Below, piece after piece: positions 1 through 6,001 of a stretch of 6,001 nt of DNA; position 1 is the first letter of the stretch; the number at the start of each line of letters is the position of its first letter. The notes below the pieces were generated by a model. It was not told where the DNA came from. It searched no databases and saw nothing but the letters and a program-made list of their open reading frames with translations. The stretch comes from Bacteroidota bacterium (lineage in GTDB: Bacteria > Bacteroidota > Bacteroidia > Bacteroidales > Rikenellaceae): NCBI GenBank assembly GCA_023443765.1, contig JAEZTA010000093.1:1-6001 (forward strand), in the 5' to 3' direction. Made by a program: the position numbers and the translations under genes.

Positions 1-199
1 CGTCAATGTGAAATTCGGAAGCTACGATGCCATCAACATCCCGGCCGACGGCACGGCATTCTACTTCCCGGCAGGCTTTGACCCTTCGAAGAAAATCAAC
101 CTGTTCCTCGCAGGCACGGAATACGACGGAGCGAAAACCTCGAAGCAATGGGCCGGAAGAACGTGGTACTCGGTCAAAAACTACTTCGGAAACAAATAG
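1..199 (+). CDS. C-terminal end of an unrecognised protein, probably an exported surface protein (5' end outside window)
   Basis: The frame is open from the first base and stops at TAG 197-199, leaving 65 residues (codons start at base 2). The tail is rich in Tyr, Phe, Trp, Gly and Lys (for example FYFPAGFDPSKKINLFLAG and WYSVKNYFGNK), with alternating hydrophobic and polar residues as in beta-strands of secreted Bacteroidales proteins. I do not recognise a family. It ends 8 bp before the next lipoprotein gene on the same strand, so the two are probably cotranscribed. The context of a fimbrillin and a DUF4906 protein downstream suggests an upstream fimbrial subunit or other surface protein, but that is inference from position only. 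The real start lies left of the window; the GTG at 8 is an internal codon. Confidence 0.75.
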   Translation, partial: VNVKFGSYDAINIPADGTAFYFPAGFDPSKKINLFLAGTEYDGAKTSKQWAGRTWYSVKNYFGNK

Positions 200-207
200 C
201 GCGTAAA

Positions 208-1260
208 ATGGCAACCAAACAAATACTCTGGGCAGCGCTCTGCATCGCAGCCCTCACCGGATGTTCGAAAGAGAACGACACGGACCGTGGCCCGCGCATG
301 ATCTCCTTCGACGTGCAGCAGCGCGTACAGCAATACACCCGGGCCGACTATATCGAGAAGGATACGTTCGCCATGAACGACCGCATCGGCGTGCTGGGCT
401 ACGCCCTGCCGACAGGCTCCTGGACCGGAAGCGAAACCCCGGCCCTGATGTACAATTCGGAACTCACCAAGATCGCCTCGAAGACTTTCCGCTACAACCC
501 CATGGTGCCGTGGCCCTCGACGGGCAAAGTGTGTTTCTTCGCCTACTACCCTTACAGCGCATCGGTCACCGAGGGCATCATCACCCCTTCGCCGCTCACG
601 CAAAGCGGCTACCCGTCGGTAACGGTCGTTCTGGGCAAATCCGAAGAGCCGATCGACTTCATGACAGGTACGATCGCCGCAACCGACTACGCCACGTCGG
701 GCGGCACGATCAACTTCAGGTTCAACCACCGCCTTTCAAAACTGCTTTTCAAGGCCAAAGCTCCCAAATTGGTTAAGGATACGTTGCTGTATATCAACTC
801 GCTGCGCATTAGAAACGTCTACAACAAGGCGACTTACAATTTCAGCAAGGAGACTTGGAGCGATCCGGGAAACGAAAGCACGACCGATGCCGTGAGCGGG
901 GCCACACTTAAATTCAATTCGGCCACCCAGGCCGTGGGATCGGCCGACTACACCGACCTGCTCGCCGCCTCGAAGAACGAAGCCTACATCCTGATGCTGC
1001 CCCAGACCTACCCCAATACGGAACTGGAGATTGGCTACACGCTCGAATTTCTGAAATCGGCGGGAGGCTGCGAATACCACGTCGTCGGCACGAAAACCTT
1101 CCCGATCGCCGTCGACTGGGAGATGGGAAAGGTCTATATCTACCGCTTCGAGTTCACCCTCTCCGAGGTGTCGGGCATCGATGTCAAGGTCAAAGTCATG
1201 CGCGAAACCTCCGACTCCGAATGGAAGGAAGAGACACTCGTCGACACCGAAATCAACTGA
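208..1260 (+). CDS. Fimbrillin-family (Mfa-like) lipoprotein, putative structural subunit of a type V fimbria
   Basis: A 350-residue exported protein. Residues 1-18 form a short lipoprotein signal peptide ending in lipobox L16-T-G-C19, so Cys19 should be lipidated and the protein carried to the outer membrane or surface. The body has the pattern I associate with Mfa_like_1/fimbrillin proteins: D58-R-I-G-V62, a W-P at 102-103, FAYYPYS (111-117), D150-F-M, FNHRLSKL (172-179), and a C-terminal W304-E-M-G-K-V-Y-I-Y-R-F strand. Length is normal for the family. Arg45 in YTRAD lies where trypsin-like maturation of type V fimbrillins exposes the donor-strand groove, but cleavage here is inference. 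I chose ATG 208 because it puts the signal peptide at the N-terminus. The in-frame ATG at 148 would add 20 basic residues and overlap the previous gene. It lies 25 bp before the large lipoprotein gene. The family is fairly sure; the stalk-subunit role is inferred. Confidence 0.85.
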   Translation: MATKQILWAALCIAALTGCSKENDTDRGPRMISFDVQQRVQQYTRADYIEKDTFAMNDRIGVLGYALPTGSWTGSETPALMYNSELTKIASKTFRYNPMVPWPSTGKVCFFAYYPYSASVTEGIITPSPLTQSGYPSVTVVLGKSEEPIDFMTGTIAATDYATSGGTINFRFNHRLSKLLFKAKAPKLVKDTLLYINSLRIRNVYNKATYNFSKETWSDPGNESTTDAVSGATLKFNSATQAVGSADYTDLLAASKNEAYILMLPQTYPNTELEIGYTLEFLKSAGGCEYHVVGTKTFPIAVDWEMGKVYIYRFEFTLSEVSGIDVKVKVMRETSDSEWKEETLVDTEIN

Positions 1261-1285
1261 TCCGCAAACCCAACATCACCCGATT

Positions 1286-4243
1286 ATGATCCGAAAAAAT
1301 ACGACCCTCAACTTTTGCCGCCTGTTCGCGCTGCTTGCCGTGCTCCTCACGGCGGGCTGTGTCCGCAGCGACATCGACGGCCCCACAGACCGTGAAGGCG
1401 ATCCAACGGAATGCTTCATCCGGATGCTGGACCCGGGACTGACGCCCGTCTCCCGAGGTATCGAACTCACCCCCGAAAAGGAACGCTTCATCAAATCGCT
1501 CTTCGTCTTCGTTTTCGACCAGGACGGCGGGCTGGTCAGCTCCACCGAACATATCGACGTGACGCTGCACAAACAGCCCGGAGGCTACGACGAATCGTGG
1601 GACCCCGTCGCCATCCACGCCATCGTCGGCAACGGGCGGAAAATCTACGCCGTCGCGAACTACAACTCGCAGGTGGTCGAGAACATCAAATCGGTCTCCT
1701 CGCTCGACGACCTAAAGAACCTCATCGTACAGAACCTCGGCAACCCGCTCTCCCAGGACCAGGGACTCATCAAAGTCGGGGTGCTCGAAAACGTCAACAT
1801 CCGCAGCGGCATGACCTATACCCTCGACATGGTCAATCTCGTGTCGAAGATCACGATCAACGTCGTGAACAAGTGCGCGGACCTCGACATTTCGGGATGG
1901 ACCATCGACGGATTCGCCCTGAAAAGCTATGTCGTGGAACGCGCGTTCGACCCGAATAACCTCAACTACAACGACGCTCCCGACATTAACAACTCCGCCG
2001 ATTTCTACAACAACTTCTCCGACCAGAGTTTCGACTTCCCGACAGTCGACGACCAGACCGACATCAAAACCTATTCCGTGACGGGCTATTGCTACGAGAA
2101 CCGCCGCGGCGGCCGTGTCGACCGCGATGCACCGCCCGTGGGCTGGCCCAACGGCAACGAAAACAGCGGTTCGCGCAAGGAGACGCAGCTCAAATCGTGG
2201 TATGCCCCTACCAACGCCACACGAGTCCGCATCTACGGACGCGTGCGCAGCGAAAGCAAAACCCTCACGATCAACCACTACCTCGGCGAAAACAACCACA
2301 ACGACTACAACGTCTGCCGGGGTAAGCACTATATCTACACCATCACGATCAACAGCCTCAACAACATCGACATCGACACCAATATCGAACAGAACAGCGA
2401 TCTGCTCTCCGTGCACACTTCGCCCGACCTGGACAACATCGACGCACACGCCTCGATGCGCATGTTCCAGATCCACACCAACGAACTGCACGCCGGCAGC
2501 GGTACGGTCGATTTCGAGGTCCTGTCGAACATGAGCAGCGACACCGAACGCCCCGACTGGCTCAAAGTGGCCATCTTCCCGCTGGTGACCTACCAGGTGA
2601 AGGCCGGGTCGGCCGACGAAACCAACGGCATCCCCATCGGCGCCTGGCAGCAGGACGGGGTCCCCGAACATTACTACACCCGCACGAAATTCATTCCCCA
2701 TCAGTCGGTGCGTCAAAAACTCACCAGATACGCTCCGCCGGCAGGCATAACGCTGGGCACCGACGCCTATCCGACCGACGACGACGTGCTGCCCTACCTG
2801 AAAGCTATCCACCGGATGTGCTACAAAATCACCGACCTGCCCATTCCGGCGGATTACCTGCCGACGACCAACGAGCCTACGTCGATGTTCGTCTATGCCG
2901 ACGAATTCACCTACGATCCCAGCCCCACGGCCACCGATTACCGGGAGGCTGTCGTGCGGGTGACCTACACGCCGACCAACGGCCTGCCGCAATATTACTA
3001 CTACACTCTGCGGCAATACCGCCCGACGATCTTCCGGGGCCTTCCCGGCGAAACCTCCGCCATGCTCGTGGAGCGTACCGAGGACTTCCGCAGCCTGCTA
3101 CAAACCTCGCTTCTGCTCGAACTCCAAACCCTCGGCGGCCTGCAATGGGGTCCGTCCGTATCGTCCGAGACCGACTATTCGTCCAGCACAGACGACGGCC
3201 GCCTCAACACAGCCCAGGCGGTCTACAAGACCGTCACGGGCAGCGGCAGCACCACCTCGTGGGCTACGGACTATTCGAACGAGCGCACCAAATACGGCAG
3301 CAACACCGGCGGCTGGACGGGAACCAACGGTGCCATCGTACAGCCCGCCACAGCAACGCTCAGCGGTCAGCCCTTTTTCCTCTACAACCTCCAGGGGATG
3401 GATTACTACAACAGCATTTTCAACACCACTGCAACCCGTTACTGCCACGAAAAGAATTTCGACACCAACGGCGACGGCGTCATCTCGCCCAAAGAAACCG
3501 TCTGGTACCTCCCCTCGGAGCAGGAGTTGCAGCTGATGTGGACCTACAACGAAATACTGGGACTGGACCCCGTCTTTTACTGGAGCTCGACGCTGCCTGC
3601 CGACGGCAGTTCGGACAAAGCCGTGGCCATCTCGATGCGCCGCAGTCCCGCCGACGTGGGAACGGTCTATAACGGCGTCCCTCAGGGCCGGGCACGTTCG
3701 GGTTATTCCGGTACATCGACTCCGCCGCGAGTCCGCTGCGTACGCCGCATCAGCACCACAGACCTCATCAACGGCAACAAAGTCACGCCGCTCGGCCCCA
3801 TCGTTACACAGTCCATCGACGGCAGCGCCGTGATCGACTGCGCCAGCCTCTCCGGCGACATCTATACCTCCACGTCAAAGCTGGGCATCTCGCAGAAAAA
3901 TGTCGGCGAATTGCAGAATGCCAACACCAAGATTTACAAAAAATTCGAAGTACAGCGCACGCAGAACGCTCCGGAAACCTATACCGACCTCTACCACGGA
4001 ACCGGCAAATGCGACGAAAGCACCGGCTGGCGAATGCCTACACAGCGGGAACTGTTGCTCATCTGGTCGGTTAAGGACCGCCTGGAAGCCCTCAGCGGGT
4101 TCACGAAGTTCCTCAACGAACCCTACTGGACCATGCAGCGCTCGAATACGGAGAACTACCTGATCGACTTCAGCACGGGACTGGCAGTCTGCCACAAACC
4201 CCAGGACCACAAACACCAATACCGCTGCATCCGCGAGCTGTAA
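1286..4243 (+). CDS. Large DUF4906-type fimbrial lipoprotein with tandem C-terminal FISUMP/DUF1566-like modules; putative anchor or tip adhesin
   Basis: A 985-residue lipoprotein. Residues 1-24 are a signal peptide (basic MIRK, hydrophobic core) with lipobox L-T-A-G-C25. The N-terminal part resembles Bacteroidales fimbrial anchor/tip proteins: SRGIEL (56-61), then the strand FIKSLFVFVFDQDG (68-81). A DUF4906-like block at about 300-360 includes W305-Y-A-P, YLGENNHNDYNVCRGKHYIY (Cys344) and an N/D-rich IDIDTNIEQN. A beta-rich middle (about 390-580) has a BACON-like DWLKV around W425, FVYADEF from residue 535, and a YYYYTLRQ strand near 570. A Ser/Thr/Gly/Asp-rich linker (about 625-690) leads to two related modules: C720-C818 (EF-hand-like loop 726-737, W740-Y-L-P, YWSST, VRCVRR) and about C852-C981 (GW915-R-M-P-T, PYW, YRCIREL). 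It is probably surface-exposed and may bind glycan or protein. ATG 1286 was chosen because it starts the signal peptide; ATG 1181 would overlap the previous gene. It is the last gene of the operon, with a terminator 11 bp downstream. Confidence 0.82.
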   Translation: MIRKNTTLNFCRLFALLAVLLTAGCVRSDIDGPTDREGDPTECFIRMLDPGLTPVSRGIELTPEKERFIKSLFVFVFDQDGGLVSSTEHIDVTLHKQPGGYDESWDPVAIHAIVGNGRKIYAVANYNSQVVENIKSVSSLDDLKNLIVQNLGNPLSQDQGLIKVGVLENVNIRSGMTYTLDMVNLVSKITINVVNKCADLDISGWTIDGFALKSYVVERAFDPNNLNYNDAPDINNSADFYNNFSDQSFDFPTVDDQTDIKTYSVTGYCYENRRGGRVDRDAPPVGWPNGNENSGSRKETQLKSWYAPTNATRVRIYGRVRSESKTLTINHYLGENNHNDYNVCRGKHYIYTITINSLNNIDIDTNIEQNSDLLSVHTSPDLDNIDAHASMRMFQIHTNELHAGSGTVDFEVLSNMSSDTERPDWLKVAIFPLVTYQVKAGSADETNGIPIGAWQQDGVPEHYYTRTKFIPHQSVRQKLTRYAPPAGITLGTDAYPTDDDVLPYLKAIHRMCYKITDLPIPADYLPTTNEPTSMFVYADEFTYDPSPTATDYREAVVRVTYTPTNGLPQYYYYTLRQYRPTIFRGLPGETSAMLVERTEDFRSLLQTSLLLELQTLGGLQWGPSVSSETDYSSSTDDGRLNTAQAVYKTVTGSGSTTSWATDYSNERTKYGSNTGGWTGTNGAIVQPATATLSGQPFFLYNLQGMDYYNSIFNTTATRYCHEKNFDTNGDGVISPKETVWYLPSEQELQLMWTYNEILGLDPVFYWSSTLPADGSSDKAVAISMRRSPADVGTVYNGVPQGRARSGYSGTSTPPRVRCVRRISTTDLINGNKVTPLGPIVTQSIDGSAVIDCASLSGDIYTSTSKLGISQKNVGELQNANTKIYKKFEVQRTQNAPETYTDLYHGTGKCDESTGWRMPTQRELLLIWSVKDRLEALSGFTKFLNEPYWTMQRSNTENYLIDFSTGLAVCHKPQDHKHQYRCIREL
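3443..4240 (+). repeat. Diverged tandem duplication of a lectin-like (FISUMP/DUF1566-like) module inside the large lipoprotein
   Basis: Two protein segments share a layout. Module 1 (about residues 720-821) runs W740-Y-L-P-S-E-Q-E-L-Q-L-M-W, then FYWSST, then VRCVRR. Module 2 (about 909-985) runs W915-R-M-P-T-Q-R-E-L-L-L-I-W, then PYWTMQ, then YRCIREL at the very C-terminus. The shared W-x-[LM]-P-[ST]-x-x-E-L-x-L-[MI]-W core and the closing [VY]-R-C-[VI]-R motif are typical of FISUMP/DUF1566 (Lcl C-terminal) modules, which are relatives of the C-type lectin fold. The paired Cys (720/818 and 909/981) could form one disulfide in each. The repeat is visible only at protein level. Confidence 0.65.
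3461..3496 (+). other. EF-hand-like calcium-binding loop in the large lipoprotein (residues 726-737)
   Basis: The twelve residues DTNGDGVISPKE fit the canonical EF-hand loop exactly: acidic or Asn ligands at positions 1 (D726), 3 (N728) and 5 (D730), Gly at 6, Ile at 8 and Glu at 12 (E737). The loop sits between Cys720 and the WYLPSEQEL start of the first lectin-like module. No flanking EF-hand helices are evident, so a dockerin-like or isolated calcium loop stabilising the module is more likely than a regulatory EF-hand pair. From memory, similar D/N-G-D/N-G loops precede WYLP in related Bacteroidales proteins. Calcium binding is inferred. Confidence 0.7.
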
Positions 4244-4253
4244 CCTCTACTTG

Positions 4254-4289
4254 CAAACACCCCTCTTTCAGGCGAAAGAGGGGTGTTTG
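4254..4289 (+). terminator. Rho-independent terminator of the fimbrial operon
   Basis: A perfect 16-bp inverted repeat (4254-4269 with 4274-4289) has a 4-nt loop (AGGC) and begins 11 bp after the stop codon of the large lipoprotein. The right arm ends in TTTG and is followed by TTT, giving a short interrupted U-tract. On the minus strand no T-run follows the hairpin, so it should act mainly on plus-strand transcripts. Confidence 0.88.
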
Positions 4290-4351
4290 TTTCGGGACGC
4301 CCGGCGGAGCGGCTTCACCCGGAAATTCGCGCAAAAGCCCTCCTGTCGGAT

Positions 4352-4384
4352 AAAAAAAGCGGATGTCCCTTCCGGAACATCCGC
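4352..4384 (-). terminator. Rho-independent terminator of sulA
   Basis: Read on the minus strand, an 8-bp stem GCGGATGT/ACATCCGC (4377-4384 with 4359-4366) is extended by a CC/GG pair across a one-base bulge, with a 5-nt loop. It is followed by seven T (4352-4358). It lies 20 bp downstream of the sulA stop codon. Its polarity and the plus-strand terminator at 4254-4289 insulate the two converging units. Confidence 0.9.
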
Positions 4385-4404
4385 CTGTCTGTTATCCAAA
4401 AAAC

Positions 4405-5676
4405 TTAGCGAATCTTGAAACCCTCGTCGGCACGCGCCGGGATGGGCATCGAAGCATATACGCCGGTTTCGAGTTTCTCGCGAACGGCCTTGAAAGCCTC
4501 GATCGTAACCTTCACATCCTCCAGCGTATGTACTGCCGTCGGGATGATGCGCAGGATGATCTCGCCCTTCGGGATCACCGGGTAAACCACCATCGAGCAG
4601 AAGATACCGTGGTTCTCACGCAGGTCTACGACCAAGTTCGTGGCCTCGGTAATACCACCCTTCAGGAAGACGGGGGTCACGGGCGAATTGGTCACACCGA
4701 TCTCGAATCCGTTCTCCTTCAGGCTGCTCTGGAGTACACGAACGATCTCCCAGAGTTTCTCCTGGAATTCGGGGTGGTTGCGGATCAGCTCCAGGCGCTT
4801 CAGCGCACCGATTACCATCGGCATCGGCAACGACTTAGCATAAAGCTGCGAACGCATGTTGTAACGCAGCAGGTTGACCAGCCAGCGGGGACCGCATACG
4901 AATGCACCGATCCCGGCCATCGACTTGGCGAACGTATTGAAGAGCACGTCCACACCGTCTGCAACACCGAAATGCGCCGCCGTACCGCGACCGTCCGGGC
5001 CCATCGTTCCGAAGCCGTGCGCATCGTCCACCAACAGGCGGAACTGGAAATCCTTCTTCAACGCCACGATCTCGTCCAGCTTACCCAGGTCGCCCTTCAT
5101 GCCGAATACGCCCTCGGTAATCACCAGCACACCGCCGTTCTGCTCCTCAGCCAGGTCTGTAGCGTGCTGCAACTGCAGACGCAGCGAATCCATATCGTTG
5201 TGGCCGAAGACGAACCGCTTGCCCTTGTGCAGGCGCAATCCGTCGATGATGCAGGCATGCGCCTCGGCATCGTAGACGACCACGTCGCGCGGGGTCAGCA
5301 GGCAGTCGATGATCGAAATCATACCCTGGTAACCGAAGTTGAGCAGGAAAGCGTCCTCCTTACCGACGAACTCGGCAAGTTCGCGTTCCAGCCGCTCGTG
5401 GTAAACGGTCTGTCCGCTCATCATGCGGGCGCCCATCGGAGCCGCCATACCGAACTGAGCAGCGCCCTCGGCGTCGGCTTTGCGCACCTCGGGGTGGTTG
5501 GCCAGTCCGAGGTAGTTGTTCAGGCTCCAGTTGAGCATCTTTTTGCCCCGGAAAACCATGTGGGGGCCGATGTCGCCTTCGAGTTTGGGGAAAGCGTAAT
5601 AACCGTGCGCGTACTCCATGTACTGACCGATCGGTCCGCCTGCATTTTTCTCAAGGCGTGCAAAAATATCAACCAT
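4405..5676 (-). CDS. sulA: Cysteate acyl-ACP transferase SulA (sulfonolipid synthesis; PLP-dependent alpha-oxoamine synthase family)
   Basis: This 423-residue cytosolic enzyme of the alpha-oxoamine synthase family (serine palmitoyltransferase, KBL, AONS, ALAS) should condense acyl-ACP with cysteate, with loss of CO2, to give 3-ketocapnine, the first committed step to capnine and sulfonolipids. Visible landmarks are NFGYQG (113-118), AEAHACIIDG with stacking His140, TEGVFGMKGD (187-196), D217-D-A-H220 for the PLP ring, Lys251 in NTFAKSMAGIG as the Schiff-base lysine, and R376 in ILRIIPTAVHT for the substrate carboxylate. As I recall the published A. finegoldii SulA work, PLP is bound to Lys251 and Lys281 separates SulA from serine palmitoyltransferase, which has Ala. 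Here residue 251 is Lys and residue 281 is Lys (QLYAKSLPM), at the same numbers. The start ATG (5674-5676) follows an AT-rich leader without Shine-Dalgarno. It is not the E. coli cell-division inhibitor SulA. The older automatic names, glycine C-acetyltransferase or aminotransferase class I/II, fit only at family level. Confidence 0.9.
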   Translation of the reverse strand: MVDIFARLEKNAGGPIGQYMEYAHGYYAFPKLEGDIGPHMVFRGKKMLNWSLNNYLGLANHPEVRKADAEGAAQFGMAAPMGARMMSGQTVYHERLERELAEFVGKEDAFLLNFGYQGMISIIDCLLTPRDVVVYDAEAHACIIDGLRLHKGKRFVFGHNDMDSLRLQLQHATDLAEEQNGGVLVITEGVFGMKGDLGKLDEIVALKKDFQFRLLVDDAHGFGTMGPDGRGTAAHFGVADGVDVLFNTFAKSMAGIGAFVCGPRWLVNLLRYNMRSQLYAKSLPMPMVIGALKRLELIRNHPEFQEKLWEIVRVLQSSLKENGFEIGVTNSPVTPVFLKGGITEATNLVVDLRENHGIFCSMVVYPVIPKGEIILRIIPTAVHTLEDVKVTIEAFKAVREKLETGVYASMPIPARADEGFKIR

Positions 5677-5728
5677 ATTTATCTTGTAATTATGAGTTTA
5701 TGTCTCCCTTCTTTCCGTTTTGAACGCA

Positions 5729-5763
5729 CAAAAGTATAAATAAAACGGAATTAGCATTCAAAA
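5729..5763 (-). promoter_or_regulatory. Putative Bacteroidetes-type (sigma-ABfr) promoter of sulA
   Basis: Read on the minus strand, TACTTTTG (5736 to 5729) matches the Bacteroidetes -7 consensus TAnnTTTG. A TTTTG (5763 to 5759) lies 22 nt upstream of it and could serve as the -33 TTTG element, though the spacing is slightly long. This puts the transcript start near 5722-5726 and gives a leader of roughly 45-50 nt before the sulA ATG. The surrounding DNA is AT-rich, unlike the GC-rich coding flanks. The upstream element is itself part of a second complete TACTTTTG (5766 to 5759). Confidence 0.6.
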
Positions 5764-5823
5764 GTAGCCGTTTTTTATTCCACAAGGATAAGCATTTATA
5801 CTTATTTCCGGTTCCATGAAAGG

Positions 5824-5847
5824 AAAAAGGGCTGCCGAAAGCAACCC
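5824..5847 (-). terminator. Rho-independent terminator of the DAACS symporter gene
   Basis: Read on the minus strand, GGGTTGC and GCAGCCC (5841-5847 with 5829-5835) pair around a TTTCG loop, then TTTTT (5824-5828) and CCTTT follow. One pair is G-U on the minus strand but would be C-A on the plus strand, so the hairpin is better in minus-strand RNA. It starts 15 bp after the symporter stop codon and separates that gene from the sulA promoter. Confidence 0.82.
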
Positions 5848-5862
5848 CGAAACGGTTTCCTG

Positions 5863-6001
5863 TCAGCGTCGCCGCCGGTCGATCGCGTCGACGATCACTG
5901 CCACGGCGCCGTCGCCCGTCACATTGGTCGCCGTGCCGAAACTGTCCATAGCGATATAGGTGGCGATCATCAGCCCGCAAAGGGTCTCGTCGAACCCCAG
6001 C
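5863..6001 (-). CDS. C-terminal end of a dicarboxylate/amino acid:cation symporter (DAACS family), partial
   Basis: The last 45 codons of a minus-strand gene whose start lies right of the window; the stop TGA is at 5865-5863. The segment MDSFGTATNVTGDGAVAVIV carries the TM8 substrate/sodium signature of the glutamate transporter (GltPh/EAAT) fold, D-x-x-x-T-x-x-N-x-x-x-D. By alignment with GltPh these correspond to D394, T398, N401 and D405. The position of GltPh Arg397, which holds the acidic side chain of aspartate, is Gly here, so a non-acidic substrate is possible. The protein should be an inner-membrane secondary transporter using Na+ or H+, ending in a basic RRRR tail. A terminator follows, so it is probably not cotranscribed with sulA. 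The family call is strong despite the short fragment; the substrate is unknown. Confidence 0.85.
   Translation of the reverse strand, partial: LGFDETLCGLMIATYIAMDSFGTATNVTGDGAVAVIVDAIDRRRR

Noticed and set aside
148..207. Upstream in-frame ATG that would extend the fimbrillin by 20 residues
   Set aside because: It would overlap the preceding gene by 52 bp and place a Lys/Arg-rich stretch before the signal peptide. ATG 208 directly begins a standard lipoprotein signal.
1181..1285. Upstream in-frame ATG that would extend the large lipoprotein by 35 residues
   Set aside because: The extension overlaps the fimbrillin gene by 80 bp, is hydrophilic and basic, and buries the signal peptide. ATG 1286 gives a clean signal peptide with lipobox at Cys25.
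1712..3016. 434-codon minus-strand open frame opposite the large lipoprotein
   Set aside because: Val/Gly/Arg/Asp-rich with no domain, promoter or terminator of its own; it mirrors the codon pattern of the plus-strand gene.
4363..5739. 458-codon plus-strand open frame covering the whole sulA gene on the opposite strand
   Set aside because: Its translation is low-complexity, rich in His, Gln, Val and Arg, and has no recognisable motif. The opposite strand encodes a full-length enzyme with all catalytic residues. The open frame is a by-product of GC-biased third codon positions.
5742..5774. Inverted repeat AAAACGG / CCGTTTT (5742-5748 with 5768-5774) followed by T-rich sequence, considered as a terminator
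   Set aside because: The 7-bp stem has a 19-nt loop, is mostly A-T pairs, and overlaps the sulA promoter with no plus-strand gene ending nearby. A weak operator cannot be excluded, but the evidence is poor.
5690..5980. 96-codon minus-strand open frame between sulA and the symporter
   Set aside because: Its first part runs out of frame through the symporter C-terminus, and the rest crosses the terminator and promoter. The composition is unlike a real protein.

Overview
The window looks like chromosome of a gut Bacteroidales bacterium, most probably Alistipes (A. finegoldii or a close relative). Three things point there: GC-rich coding sequence with AT-rich promoter DNA and no clear Shine-Dalgarno sites; a run of fimbrillin/DUF4906-type lipoproteins, which are characteristic of Bacteroidales; and a minus-strand gene whose numbering and active-site residues match the published SulA of A. 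finegoldii, a sulfonolipid-synthesis enzyme.

Left part (1-4289, plus strand): the end of an operon for exported surface proteins. It holds the last 65 codons of an unrecognised gene, then a 350-aa fimbrillin-family lipoprotein (208-1260), then a 985-aa DUF4906-type lipoprotein (1286-4243) with two C-type-lectin-like (FISUMP/DUF1566-like) modules and an EF-hand-like loop at its C-terminal end. The genes are separated by only 8 and 25 bp. A strong hairpin terminator (4254-4289) follows. The likely joint job is assembly of a type V (Mfa/Fim-like) surface fimbria, with the small protein as a stalk-type subunit and the large one as an anchor or tip adhesin. That role is inferred from family and order.

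Right part (4352-6001, minus strand): sulA (4405-5676), encoding the PLP-dependent cysteate acyl-ACP transferase that commits carbon to capnine/sulfonolipid synthesis. It has its own terminator (4352-4384) and a Bacteroidetes-type promoter upstream (about 5729-5763). Upstream of it, and transcribed the same way, lies the last 45 codons of a DAACS-family (dicarboxylate/amino acid:cation) symporter with its own terminator (5824-5847). sulA therefore appears to be a single-gene transcription unit.

The two halves converge at 4244-4404, with back-to-back terminators. Both contribute to the outer surface (fimbrial lipoproteins; sulfonolipids of the outer membrane), but nothing in the sequence links their regulation. 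I saw no tRNA, rRNA, mobile element or CRISPR array. The only gene-free stretches (4244-4404 and 5677-5862) are under 200 bp and hold terminators and promoter signals.
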